Shown: positions 25,563 through 34,009 of the stretch, in pieces | Numbering within the stretch: the first letter of the stretch is position 1 | Layout: each line of letters starts with the position of its first letter | NCBI GenBank assembly: GCA_946493765.1 | Contig: CAMMAZ010000019.1 | Span: 1-40,796, forward strand | DNA from: an uncultured Clostridia bacterium | GTDB lineage: Bacteria > Bacillota > Clostridia > Oscillospirales > Acutalibacteraceae | Length of the DNA: 40,796 nucleotides | Reading direction: 5' to 3' | The notes under the pieces: model-generated | What the model was told of the DNA's origin: nothing | Databases searched by the model: none | Seen by the model: only the letters and a program-made list of their open reading frames with translations | Translations under genes and position numbers: made by a program

Positions 25563-26921
25563 ATGAAAATCATCGGAAAGCTCAAAACGTATTCATCAAA
25601 AGAAATCACAAAGTCAAGGGTGAGTATTGGATTTGAATGTTTAGACAGAGGATTATTTAATCCCGAAAAATGCTACGACCCGCTTTGTGAAAGCGGGATA
25701 AAATATGCAAGAGTGCAGACCGGTTGGGCGATCTGCGAAAAACAAAAAGGCGTTTATCATTTTGAATGGCTTGATAAAATCGTGGACAGTTTGATTTGCA
25801 GAGGCGTTGTTCCCTGGTTTAATGTCGGATTCGGAAATCCGCTGTATATGACGGATGTGGATTTATCCACAAATTCAACCTGTGTCGGATGCGTTCCCAT
25901 TCATTACGGTCAAGAAGCGATCCATGCATGGAAAAACTTTATAGCAGCGCTGGTCAATCATTATCAGCACCGCATCAGCTATTATGAAATCTGGAACGAG
26001 CCTGACTGTAAGCAATTCTGGTATCCAAATGAGCCTGACGGCAAAGAATATGCTTATCTTGTCAATCTAACCGCACAAATCATCAAAAAAATTCAGCCGG
26101 ACGCGAAAACCGGCGGCAGTGCAATGGGATTGTTTAATTTGGATTTTTTGAATGATTTTGCTTGTTGCGTGCATAAAGAAAATATCGATTTTTTCGCATA
26201 TCATGCGTATTCTTTGAAGCCTGAAAAGAATTATGTGACAAGCGTCCAAAATACGATGGAATTATTTCGAAAAAACGGGCTTGGTCATGTTGAATTCTGG
26301 CAGGGTGAAGGCGGCTGTCCTTCCTACTTCCCGAAAAATCATTGGTTGAATAATAAATGTGAAGGCACAGAGCGCACGCAGGCCATCTGGATCATACGCA
26401 GATTTTTTCTGGATTTGCTGGCGGGCGCAAAATTATCATCTTATTTTGAAATGGCGGACCTTTGGGAAAAGCCGTATGAAAAAGCGAGAGAAGTGATTGA
26501 TAAGCCTGCTGCTCACGGTATTTTGAACGGCCTTACATACACAAAAAAACAATCTTATTATGTTATTTCCAGAATTGCAACAGTGTTTAGCGGAGAAATT
26601 GAACGCACAGCGCCAAAACTTAAAGTTTTTGACAGGCAGCAGGACGAAGAAGAAATCATTACCATTTCATTTCAAAGAGACAAAAAAGAAATATTCGCCT
26701 ACTACAAGCCATATTATGTCGAGGATCGAATAGAGAACCGGTTTGAAGCGGAAATTTCTCTTGAAAATGCCGGTATTGAAGATCCCGTAATCATTGATTT
26801 GTATACAGGGCTGGTTTACGAATGCGCAACAGACCATAATGTTATTCAAAATGCTCCTATCGGACAATATCCGATTCTTGTATGCAGCAAGGATACCTTT
26901 GAGGTTGAAAAACAGAAATGA
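25563..26921 (+). CDS. GH39-like (clan GH-A) glycoside hydrolase, probable beta-xylosidase
   Basis: A 452-residue retaining glycosidase. The acid/base glutamate is E146 in YYEIWNEPD and the nucleophile is E249 in FWQGEGG, with TIM-barrel strands between and a C-terminal beta-sandwich region from about 340. The IWNEPD context and length fit GH39 (beta-xylosidase/alpha-L-iduronidase), but other clan GH-A families are possible. There is no signal peptide, so it acts on imported oligosaccharides in the cytoplasm. Start 25563 is chosen because AAAGGGGTG lies before it; an ATG eight codons earlier overlaps that site. No transporter is encoded next to it. Confidence 0.82.
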   Translation: MKIIGKLKTYSSKEITKSRVSIGFECLDRGLFNPEKCYDPLCESGIKYARVQTGWAICEKQKGVYHFEWLDKIVDSLICRGVVPWFNVGFGNPLYMTDVDLSTNSTCVGCVPIHYGQEAIHAWKNFIAALVNHYQHRISYYEIWNEPDCKQFWYPNEPDGKEYAYLVNLTAQIIKKIQPDAKTGGSAMGLFNLDFLNDFACCVHKENIDFFAYHAYSLKPEKNYVTSVQNTMELFRKNGLGHVEFWQGEGGCPSYFPKNHWLNNKCEGTERTQAIWIIRRFFLDLLAGAKLSSYFEMADLWEKPYEKAREVIDKPAAHGILNGLTYTKKQSYYVISRIATVFSGEIERTAPKLKVFDRQQDEEEIITISFQRDKKEIFAYYKPYYVEDRIENRFEAEISLENAGIEDPVIIDLYTGLVYECATDHNVIQNAPIGQYPILVCSKDTFEVEKQK

Positions 26922-27030
26922 GTTATATTTATAATGCTGATCGGGCTGCCATAAAGTATCGTTGTATTGTAAACTGTTTTATATCCATATGCGCAACAAT
27001 GCCTTGTTCGGTTTTATACCAGTTGTTTTC

Positions 27031-27064
27031 AGTCATCCCATTTTTATTGGGATGACTTTCCTTT
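27031..27064 (+). terminator. Terminator downstream of the glycosidase
   Basis: Stem AGTCATCCCA (27031-27040) with TGGGATGACT (27048-27057), then TTCCTTTT. The preceding 26922-27030 shows no gene. Confidence 0.7.
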
Positions 27065-27100
27065 TCAGTACGCTAGAAAAGTGTGATGGGTGAACCGGTT

Positions 27101-27484
27101 TTATGACGGTGAATCCAAATCGGTGGAAAACCGGCCTTTAAAATCTAAAAAGCTATCGCCCTGTGTGACCAGTTCGCCGGTCTCATTGATGAAAACCTGT
27201 TCAAAGATTTCTTTTGGCACGGTCAAACACCGGGTCTTTCCGTTTTCCATTCGAAAAACAAGTTGATATACAAAATAATGTCCCGGCATACGATAGGTGC
27301 CTGTCATCACTTTTTCCGTCTTTTTCTCCAACACCGTCGCCTGGTTTTTTTTGACCGGCATTTCTTTTGGCTCCGGCTCGTCTTTCCAGCCCAACCAGTT
27401 CTTTTTCAGGCGCACAATCCAGAGTGTGAACATCAGCCCGAAAAAAATAAACAGCAAAAGCAGTGAAAAAACAAGCGAAAACAT
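27101..27484 (-). CDS. DUF2500-like membrane protein
   Basis: A 127-residue protein with one N-terminal transmembrane helix (LVFSLLLLFIFFGLMFTLWIV), a charged linker, and a small beta-rich domain: ATVLEKKTEKVMTG, YFVYQLVFRMENGKTRCLTVP and a C-terminal GELVTQGDSFLDFKGRF. This order resembles DUF2500 (YhhM-type) proteins of unknown function. AAAGGGGG precedes the ATG. It has its own promoter on the minus strand, with a 14-bp palindrome in the leader. Confidence 0.7.
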   Translation of the reverse strand: MFSLVFSLLLLFIFFGLMFTLWIVRLKKNWLGWKDEPEPKEMPVKKNQATVLEKKTEKVMTGTYRMPGHYFVYQLVFRMENGKTRCLTVPKEIFEQVFINETGELVTQGDSFLDFKGRFSTDLDSPS

Positions 27485-27499
27485 AAAAATCCCCCTTTC

Positions 27500-27548
27500 A
27501 GCATGTACATGCTAAGCTTATTTTATCGCTTTGCCGCCCAAAAATCAA
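27500..27548 (-). promoter_or_regulatory. Promoter and palindrome before the DUF2500-like gene
   Basis: Minus strand: -35 TTGATT (27543-27548), 17-bp spacer, -10 TAAAAT (27520-27525). A perfect palindrome AGCATGTACATGCT (27500-27513) lies between the -10 and the ribosome binding site and could be an operator. Confidence 0.6.
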
Positions 27549-27663
27549 CTGCTGGTTTGCCACTGATGGGAAAGGAAGAAGCGGATATCCTTGCGAATAT
27601 TGGGATACCGGGACTGTCGACGTATGTCTGCGCCGGAAACCGGCAAAATAAAATCATAAAATC

Positions 27664-29058
27664 ATGAAAGAAAAGAGACAGAGGATGGAGAAAAACAACA
27701 GCATTCTGGTGTTTGAAAAGCTGCCGGTGCGGCAAGCTGTATGCCGGCAGATTATTCCGGCAATCGCAAGTCAGATGATCGCACTGCTTTATAATTTAGC
27801 CGATACCTATTTTGTCGGCATCTTAAATGCGCCGGCACAAACCGCAGCGATTACCATCGTTTATTCTTCGTTTGTGATGCTCACGGCCGTTTCCAATCTG
27901 TTTGGCGTTGGCGGTGCGAGCATGATTGCGCAGGCCTTGGGAAGCAAAAATGTAACAGACGCAAAACGGATTGCTTCCGTTTCCTTTTGGGGCGGCGTGG
28001 TGTCTTCCGTCTTGTTTTCGGGTCTCTTTTTCGGGTTTGCACGCCCGATCCTTACCCTTTGCGGCGCGACCGCCGATATTTATCCGATTGTTTTTGATTA
28101 TGCAAAATGGGTCATCGTCATCGGCGGTCCCTTCACGATATTAAACACATTGCTTGCCAACCTTGTGCGCGCACAAGGCAGCGCAGTGCATGCGTCTGTT
28201 GGCGTATCGATGGGCGGTATTTTAAATATTATTTTAGATCCATTTTTGGTTCTGCCGCAGTTTGCGGGACTTGGCGTTGTGGGGGCAGGAGTCGCAACTG
28301 CATTGTCAAATATGGCGGCGGTCGTTTATTTTCTGGTCTACCTGCTGCTCAGACGCAAAACGGCGATTGTGAGCATCCATCCCCGGCACCTGTGCTACAC
28401 GCTGAAATATATAAAGGGTATCTTGGCAATCGGTTTTCCATCTGCCCTGCAAAATGCATTAACGGTAGTGTCCATTGCGGCGCAATCCCGTTTCGTTTCC
28501 AAATATGCGACCGAAGCGGTTGCGGGCCTTGGAATTGTGAAGAAGCTGGATCAGCTCCCACTATATTTTTCCATCGGAGTTTCCAACGGTTTATTACCGC
28601 TACTTGCCTATCATCACGCAAATGGGAATCATACACGTCGGCAGCGCGCATTCCGTTTCGGCTGCTTTGTCTCGCTTGGTTTTTCACTGCTTTGTCTTGT
28701 GGTATATGAATTGTTTTCTCCACAGTTGTCCGCATTGTTTATCAAAGATACCGCAACCGTGCAATACAGTGCGGCATTTTTACGCATCATGGTGCTGGCC
28801 ATGCCGATGATGTCGGTCTGTTATCCGATGATCATCCAGTTCCAGGCGATAGGACAGGTAAAAGCGGCACTGGTTACTTCTGTGCTGCGCAAAGGACTTT
28901 TGGATATTCCACTTCTGTTTATACTGGATGCGGTATTGCCGTTGTACGGCTGTATGATCGTACAGCCGGTAGTGGATACGATTTCGTTGATTGTTGCGGT
29001 CGGATTTTACCGAAAAATACAAAGACGCCAAAACAGACAGCAAAATGCCGTTGTGTAA
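27664..29058 (+). CDS. MATE-family multidrug/cation antiporter
   Basis: A 464-residue efflux protein with twelve predicted membrane helices in two related halves (IIPAIASQMIALLYNLADTYFVG begins the first; GILAIGFPSALQNALTVV the second), typical of the MATE family of Na+ or H+ coupled drug exporters (DinF/NorM-like branch). The start is uncertain: ATG 27664 lacks a clear ribosome binding site, and ATG 27685 (MEKNNSIL) has AGAGG directly next to it. A short open frame of 33 codons (27566-27667) ends in an ATGA overlap with the first start. No regulator is adjacent. Confidence 0.9.
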   Translation: MKEKRQRMEKNNSILVFEKLPVRQAVCRQIIPAIASQMIALLYNLADTYFVGILNAPAQTAAITIVYSSFVMLTAVSNLFGVGGASMIAQALGSKNVTDAKRIASVSFWGGVVSSVLFSGLFFGFARPILTLCGATADIYPIVFDYAKWVIVIGGPFTILNTLLANLVRAQGSAVHASVGVSMGGILNIILDPFLVLPQFAGLGVVGAGVATALSNMAAVVYFLVYLLLRRKTAIVSIHPRHLCYTLKYIKGILAIGFPSALQNALTVVSIAAQSRFVSKYATEAVAGLGIVKKLDQLPLYFSIGVSNGLLPLLAYHHANGNHTRRQRAFRFGCFVSLGFSLLCLVVYELFSPQLSALFIKDTATVQYSAAFLRIMVLAMPMMSVCYPMIIQFQAIGQVKAALVTSVLRKGLLDIPLLFILDAVLPLYGCMIVQPVVDTISLIVAVGFYRKIQRRQNRQQNAVV

Positions 29059-29090
29059 GACAGATGAAACGCACCTTATCCTATCGATGG

Positions 29091-29119
29091 TTGTTATTTT
29101 CGTCCAACTGTGATAGAAT
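29091..29119 (+). promoter_or_regulatory. Promoter of the acetyltransferase gene
   Basis: -35 TTGTTA (29091-29096), 17-bp spacer, -10 TAGAAT (29114-29119). Confidence 0.6.
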
Positions 29120-29185
29120 CTTTAAAAATAAAAATGTTTTTATGGATACGGCGGTAACCCCAAACGACAAAGGAGGGAAATAAAA

Positions 29186-29713
29186 ATGGAATATCTCGAA
29201 CTGACGGCATCAGCGATCAATCCGGAACTGTTCGCGCATTTTCACCGGAGGCAGGTGGTGACCCACTGTTGGCGGAAAATCGACGGGGTGTGGTGCGTCC
29301 GGCCGCATGCATTTATTGATGATTGGACGCAGAAAGATTATCAAAAGTTGGTGGACTGTCTGCAAAACACAGTGCGCACCGGCGGCATGGTCACCGGCGC
29401 ATTTGACAAGGGCAAGCTCAAAGGCTTTGTTTCGGTAGAATCGGAATTTTTCGGATCAAAAAGGCAGTATCTCGATTTGTCGAGTTTGCATGTTTCACAG
29501 GAAATGCGCGGGCGGGGGATCGGCAGCGTTTTGTTCACAAAAGCCAAAGCGTGGGCCAAAGAAAAGGGCGCCCAAAAACTTTATATTTCCGCGCATTCGG
29601 CAGTGGAGACGCAAGCCTTTTACAAGGCGGTGGGCTGCCGGGAAGCAAAAGAATACTATGCGCCGCATGTGCAAAAAGAACCGTTTGACTGTCAATTGGA
29701 ATGCGCGGTGTAG
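29186..29713 (+). CDS. GNAT-family N-acetyltransferase
   Basis: A 175-residue acetyl-CoA-dependent acetyltransferase. The acetyl-CoA loop is visible as SQEMRGRGIGSVLF (R/Q-x-x-G-x-G/A motif), preceded by the beta-strand LDLSSLHV and followed by KLYISAHSAVETQAFYKAVGC, the usual motif B with a conserved tyrosine nearby. The N-terminal 60 residues (QVVTHCWRKIDGVWCVRP...) are typical of a clostridial subgroup whose substrates are unknown. A strong AAAGGAGGG precedes the ATG. It has its own promoter and a terminator 100 bp past the stop. Confidence 0.9.
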   Translation: MEYLELTASAINPELFAHFHRRQVVTHCWRKIDGVWCVRPHAFIDDWTQKDYQKLVDCLQNTVRTGGMVTGAFDKGKLKGFVSVESEFFGSKRQYLDLSSLHVSQEMRGRGIGSVLFTKAKAWAKEKGAQKLYISAHSAVETQAFYKAVGCREAKEYYAPHVQKEPFDCQLECAV

Positions 29714-29810
29714 ATATTTGCAGGATCACATAACTTGTGATGCGATGGGCAAATATGAAAAGATTCATAAGCTGCCTGATAGAAGATGATCTCAATGAAA
29801 CAGGAAAAAT

Positions 29811-29842
29811 AAAAACACCCGTTGCCGACAACGGGTGTTTTT
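29811..29842. terminator. Bidirectional terminator
   Basis: A 14-bp perfect stem AAAAACACCCGTTG / CAACGGGTGTTTTT with a 4-nt loop between the acetyltransferase and the convergent small gene. Confidence 0.88.
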
Positions 29843-29909
29843 GCAGCACAAAGGCTTTTGCTATATAAAATCGATTGATGAATATTTCAAAAAAAGAATG
29901 TTCACAGAA

Positions 29910-30170
29910 TTATTCTTTTTCCGGCACCTCTTTGTAAAGGTTGAAACGAAAGAGTTTAGTTTCGTCTTCAGGCAGTTCGCAACGAATGGTTGCCTGCGCG
30001 ATCACACCGCCTTGAATCAATTTCGTCAATCCTGCAAACTGGCAAAGCTTTGACTTCAAATTCAAACAATCCCCTTCATCCGTTTCCAAAAACACATTGC
30101 CTTTGCAGCTGTCGATCGTTTTGATAAAATCGGCAACATCGATTTCATGCAGCTTCATTTCAGAACTCAT
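29910..30170 (-). CDS. Conserved small protein of unknown function
   Basis: An 86-residue soluble protein with alternating charged and hydrophobic strands: MKLHEIDVADFIKTIDSCKG, NVFLETDEGDCLNLKSKLCQ and FRFNLYKEVPEKE. The pattern recalls a small conserved family of clostridial proteins, but no function is known to me. A strong AAGGAGG site and a clear minus-strand promoter (30235-30263) show it is a real, expressed gene. Confidence 0.75.
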   Translation of the reverse strand: MSSEMKLHEIDVADFIKTIDSCKGNVFLETDEGDCLNLKSKLCQFAGLTKLIQGGVIAQATIRCELPEDETKLFRFNLYKEVPEKE

Positions 30171-30234
30171 TTACAAACCTCCTTCATAATATATTTATAT
30201 TTGGAAAATATTCTGTGTCTATTTCCCTGCCATT

Positions 30235-30263
30235 ATGATACCACACTGTTTTTCATTTGTCAA
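30235..30263 (-). promoter_or_regulatory. Promoter of the small conserved gene
   Basis: Minus strand: consensus -35 TTGACA (30258-30263), 17-bp spacer, -10 TATCAT (30235-30240). Confidence 0.75.
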
Positions 30264-30332
30264 TCATTATTTTAGATATACTGCACAAAGTTTTATTTTA
30301 TATATAGTACAATATGCACAAATTCAATTTTA

Positions 30333-30361
30333 TTGACAGATTCTGATAAAAATGTTACAAT
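30333..30361 (+). promoter_or_regulatory. Promoter of the lipoprotein gene
   Basis: Consensus -35 TTGACA (30333-30338), 17-bp spacer, -10 TACAAT (30356-30361), only 24 bp before the ATG. Confidence 0.8.
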
Positions 30362-30384
30362 AGAAAAAAAGAAACGGGGGATTT

Positions 30385-31446
30385 ATGATGAAAATCAGAA
30401 AAATCGTCGCATGTACACTCGTGTTGGCAATGCTGATCGCAAGTCTTGCATTGACCGGATGCGGAAAAACGCTCTCCGAGGATGTTTTGGAGGAATCCGG
30501 GTTGTCGGATCTGTTTGAACAGATGGAAAAGAGCGGCTCGCTGGGCATATCCTTCTCGGCAAACGGTTCAAAAACGGATGTCACAAGCTTTTTCGGGGAA
30601 ACAAAGGCGGTCGATGTCGATCTTTCATCGGCGGATATACAGGCAGACGCGACGTTTTTTGAGACCGACAAGATGTATATGGTCGCGTCAGATACACTGT
30701 TGTCCAACAGCTATTCGATTGAAAAGGATAAGTTCATTGAAATTTTAAACCAATTGGTAGCTGCCGGCGGATCGACAGAACAGGCGATTGACGCCGGCGC
30801 CCAGGCGGAAGCCACGGCTGCACTCAAAGAAATGGCGGAAAAGCTTCAGGAATATCTGAAAACGGTTCCACCCACCATTGAGGAGGGAGAAACGATCGTT
30901 TATTCCTATTCCTTTACCGCGGAACATGTTTCGGAAATGATTGACATCGTGATGACGGCAGTCAATCAGGTGGCCGACATGATCGGGCAGGCAAGTGAAC
31001 AGATTTCGGCGGATGAGATGAAAGAAATGATCGAACAGATCAAAGCGTCCAATATTACCTGCGACGTGAAAGCAACATTGGATCCTGAAACGATCAAACT
31101 AACCGGCATTGAAATGGAAATGGCCGTGGGTGAACAGGCGCTTTCCGTTTCCATCGGCGTGGAACAAACAGACGACACAGCTGTTTTCAGTCTGAAAGAG
31201 ATCAAAGCCGGCGGACAGAATTTGTTAAAAGACATTGTTGTGACCGTTACCGTCAAAGCAAACGACACAGCGCCGGCTCTGCCGGACGATGCGGTTGCGA
31301 TCAGCGATGCCGAAGGTGCGCAGTCGTTGATGATGGACCTCATGCAGTCGGATTTCGTGCAGCAGATCATGGTGCAGGCGATCGATGGTATGGAAGAATC
31401 CGGACTTGCAAGCGCAGACACCAGCGTGTTCGATTCGGTCGCTTAA
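30385..31446 (+). CDS. Secreted lipoprotein, unknown function
   Basis: A 353-residue protein with a lipoprotein signal peptide: basic start, hydrophobic core and lipobox LTGC, with C26 as the lipidated residue. The mature part is acidic, rich in M, E, Q and A, with long amphipathic helices (MAEKLQEYLKTV; MIDIVMTAVNQVADMIGQASEQ) alternating with beta-like stretches such as VKATLDPETIKLTGIEMEM, reminiscent of LolA/LppX-like carrier folds, but no family can be named with confidence. GGGGG precedes the ATG. It is monocistronic, with a strong promoter and a terminator. Confidence 0.85.
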   Translation: MMKIRKIVACTLVLAMLIASLALTGCGKTLSEDVLEESGLSDLFEQMEKSGSLGISFSANGSKTDVTSFFGETKAVDVDLSSADIQADATFFETDKMYMVASDTLLSNSYSIEKDKFIEILNQLVAAGGSTEQAIDAGAQAEATAALKEMAEKLQEYLKTVPPTIEEGETIVYSYSFTAEHVSEMIDIVMTAVNQVADMIGQASEQISADEMKEMIEQIKASNITCDVKATLDPETIKLTGIEMEMAVGEQALSVSIGVEQTDDTAVFSLKEIKAGGQNLLKDIVVTVTVKANDTAPALPDDAVAISDAEGAQSLMMDLMQSDFVQQIMVQAIDGMEESGLASADTSVFDSVA

Positions 31447-31463
31447 AATTTTATCATTTGCAA

Positions 31464-31501
31464 AAACAATTGCGGGCGCAAAAGTGCCCGCATTGTTTTT
31501 T
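31464..31501 (+). terminator. Terminator of the lipoprotein gene
   Basis: Stem ACAA(T)TGCGGGC / GCCCGCATTGT with one bulged base, followed by TTTTTT. Confidence 0.85.
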
Positions 31502-31640
31502 GATGAAATGTTTTTAAAAATGAATCTGCACGGCGGCTTTTGATAGATACCGGTTGCATTACCAAAGAATCCAAAATTTTGCACTGATTTTTCCTGAAAA
31601 TCAGTCGGTTTTCTGTTCAAATAAATGCGAAAAGGGGCTT

Positions 31641-31867
31641 GACGGCGTTGCCTACACGACTGCATCAGGTGAGACCCCGGCAGATATAACGGATGATACA
31701 ACTGCACCGGAAGTTCCGACTGCAACAAGCGCAAATGCAGGCACACACCCACACCGGCGACCGGCAGCGACGGCATGTTGTCCCTTTGGATGTTGCTGCT
31801 GGTTATTGCGGGCGCTGCCCTGACAGGCACAGTCATCTATCACGGAAAAAGAAGCTGTAACCGATAG
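31641..31867 (+). pseudogene. Frameshifted remnant of a surface protein C-terminus
   Basis: One frame reads a Thr/Pro-rich linker (ASGETPADITDDTTAPEVPT) up to about 31743. A second frame then continues with TPTPATGSDGMLSLWMLLL, a membrane helix and a short basic tail (GKRSCNR) ending at 31867. Together they form the usual C-terminal anchor of clostridial surface proteins (a PATG-type motif before a helix and positive tail), but a frameshift separates the parts and no body of the gene is seen upstream. Confidence 0.6.
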
Positions 31868-32326
31868 TGATTGAAAAACATTTTGCAGCAATTCCCTTCT
31901 GTTTGATAAAAACGTTAAGAGCGGAAAAGGAGCCGGGATAAAGAAAAACGGGCAGTTCAAAACAACTGTCCGTTCATGTAGTGCTTTAGCTGATCAATAA
32001 AAATGATCTGCAAATTGTATTACAATAATAAAGCGGGGTTAGACGGTCGGCGGTGCCCACACCGCCGGCAATCATTTGCGCTTTGCAGCGCAACAAAATG
32101 GAAAGCGCACCGACATCCTTTCGCTTTGATGCGATATCTCCCATATCAGATTTCCCCACTTGCAAAATATCGGAAAATCAATATAATAAAACTATACGGG
32201 ATCGCGAACAGAAAAATCAGGAGAATTCCTGCAAAAAGCATTCGCATATTCGGATAGCAAGAGGGAAAATTTGAAAGTATGCGCAACGGCGAACAGTTTT
32301 ACCGTCCGCAACGCATGGAGGTTCAT
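31868..32326. other. Gene-free stretch with hairpins
   Basis: No convincing gene is seen. There is a hairpin AACGGGCAGTT / AACTGTCCGTT (31947-31974), and a pair of adjacent hairpins, CGGCGGTG/CACCGCCG (32048-32067) and TTGCGCT/AGCGCAA (32076-32093), without T tracts. The region probably carries the leader of the regulator at 32327, plus remnants of rearrangement. Confidence 0.5.
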
Positions 32327-33526
32327 ATGGAATACATCACAGTGCAGGAAGCCGCAAAAAAATGGAAGATCTCAGACCGACTGGTGCAGAAATATTGCGC
32401 GGAAGGCCGAATCGATGGGATCCGCAAATTCGGAAAATCATGGGGTATTCCGTCCAGCGCAGTGAAACCGCAGGACCCGCGAAAGGAAGGGGGGCGCACG
32501 GTTTCCCAGCATTCCCGAACGCAGCCGGAAGTCTTTCCGGGATTCATGCCGCTGATGAACACGCCTTTTGAGCCGGGGCGCTGCCTGGACTGCATCAACG
32601 AAATGGAGACCGGCCCCAGAAAAGAGATTGCGTTTATAGAATATCACTATTTCAGCGGCCAGCCCGAAAAAGCGATACAGGAAGCGGAGCTGTACCTGAC
32701 CTGTCCCGATGCGGCATACCGCTTTTCCGCGTGCCTGATCTATGCCTATGCGAATTTATCCGTCGGTCAGATCCAGCACGCCCGGTATGCGCTGACAGAG
32801 ATCAAAAACACGTTGGCAGCCAATGCAGAAAAAGCCCCCTGTGTCCGTGCCATTGAAGCCTTCGTCGTATTTGCATCCTCCGTGCTTTTGCACCTTCCGC
32901 TGCCGGAAGAAATGCCCCCGGCGCAGGAGTTCCTGCCGCTGCTGCCATCCGGCCTGCGGGCGTTTGCCCTGTATGTTCAGGCGCACTATCTTTATCTGAA
33001 AGAGGACTACGCAAAAAGCGTCGGTATCGTGGAGGGTACTCTGGATATGGGGGCGGAGCGCTATCCGATCCCCGCTATTTACCTGCATTTGGTCGCGGTC
33101 ATGGACTATATGAGCTTAAAACAGACCCAGCAGGCGCAAAAGCACCTGCTGGCCGCGTGGGAAATCGCCCGTCCCGACGACCTGATCGAGGGATTCGGAG
33201 AACATCACGGACTTCTTGGCGGGATGCTCGAGGCGGTCATCAAACCCGGCTGGCCGGAGGATTTCAAACGAATTATCGCCATTACCTACCGTTTTTCCGC
33301 CGGATGGCGGAAAATACACAACCCGGCAACCGGACACGAGGTCGCAGACGACCTGACGACCACCGAATTTGCGACCGCTATGCTGGCGGCGCGCGGATGG
33401 ACAAATCAGGAAATAGCAGCGCACATGAACATATCCGCACACACCGTGAAACGGTATATTTCCACCGTCCTGCAAAAGCTGGATATCCGCCAGCGGCAGG
33501 AACTGAAAAAATATATGCTGAAATAG
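32327..33526 (+). CDS. Regulator with N-terminal excisionase-like HTH and C-terminal LuxR HTH
   Basis: A 399-residue protein. Residues 1-42 are a small HTH_17/excisionase-like DNA-binding unit (ITVQEAAKKWKISDRLVQKYC, KSWGIP); about 70-330 is a helical, TPR-like region; residues 355-399 are a LuxR-type HTH (GWTNQEIAAHMNISAHTVKRYI). There is no phosphoacceptor domain, so activity is probably set by ligand or protein binding in the middle region. The start 32327 is chosen because GGAGG stands five bases upstream and the HTH begins at once; an ATG 16 codons earlier has no site. It is followed by a complex terminator and then by the secreted giant protein, which it may control. Confidence 0.85.
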   Translation: MEYITVQEAAKKWKISDRLVQKYCAEGRIDGIRKFGKSWGIPSSAVKPQDPRKEGGRTVSQHSRTQPEVFPGFMPLMNTPFEPGRCLDCINEMETGPRKEIAFIEYHYFSGQPEKAIQEAELYLTCPDAAYRFSACLIYAYANLSVGQIQHARYALTEIKNTLAANAEKAPCVRAIEAFVVFASSVLLHLPLPEEMPPAQEFLPLLPSGLRAFALYVQAHYLYLKEDYAKSVGIVEGTLDMGAERYPIPAIYLHLVAVMDYMSLKQTQQAQKHLLAAWEIARPDDLIEGFGEHHGLLGGMLEAVIKPGWPEDFKRIIAITYRFSAGWRKIHNPATGHEVADDLTTTEFATAMLAARGWTNQEIAAHMNISAHTVKRYISTVLQKLDIRQRQELKKYMLK

Positions 33527-33539
33527 TCAAATCCACCGG

Positions 33540-33602
33540 AAAACCGGCTTTGACCCTGCCCGTTTTACCCCTTAAAACGGGCGATGTCAAAGCCGGTTTT
33601 TT
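33540..33602 (+). terminator. Nested, two-stem terminator
   Basis: A 15-bp outer stem (AAAACCGGCTTTGAC, 33540-33554, with its complement 33586-33600) encloses a perfect 10-bp inner hairpin (GCCCGTTTTA / TAAAACGGGC, 33558-33582), then a T tract. Confidence 0.85.
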
Positions 33603-33665
33603 CTGTTATCCTATAGGTGAATAAGGGGGTTGTGAACCAAAGGCCGTAGAGGAAGGAGGATAAAA

Positions 33666-34007
33666 ATGGGAAAAACACGGCAGTACAACATTGAGGGGGC
33701 GCTGTTGGAAATCCCCCTGTGTTATGACGAGCTTACCGGTAGGGAGATCGAAATTTTCCCGGACTTTATCGAGAACCCGGTCTACACCGCGCAGGGACAC
33801 CCTGTTCTGTTTACCGGGGAGGACGCCTGTACATACGGGAAATCACCGGACGGAACATCTTGCATCGACTGCGGTTCCTGTCGCTTTTACCGGCAAACGC
33901 CGGGCACGCTGATCGGCGTTTGCAAACATGAGCAAAAGCGGCAGATCCCATCAGAACGCCGTGCGTGTGATACGGCTGAAACGAAACCATATGAAGGAGG
34001 AATATGA
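33666..34007 (+). CDS. Small cysteine-rich protein, unknown function
   Basis: A 113-residue protein with six cysteines (55, 66, 69, 72, 86, 101). The core CIDCGSC is followed 13 residues later by GVCKHE, which looks like a metal-binding (zinc or iron-sulfur) knuckle. The N-terminal half is beta-like (YNIEGALLEIPLCYDELTGREIEIFPD). There is no signal peptide. AAGGAGG precedes the ATG. The stop lies two bases before the ATG of the giant secreted protein, so the two are co-transcribed and probably coupled. No named family is recognised. Confidence 0.75.
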   Translation: MGKTRQYNIEGALLEIPLCYDELTGREIEIFPDFIENPVYTAQGHPVLFTGEDACTYGKSPDGTSCIDCGSCRFYRQTPGTLIGVCKHEQKRQIPSERRACDTAETKPYEGGI

Positions 34008-34009
34008 GG

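Noticed and set aside
32003..32257. An 84-codon plus-strand frame.
   Set aside because: No ribosome binding site, unusual basic composition and it overlaps hairpins; likely chance.
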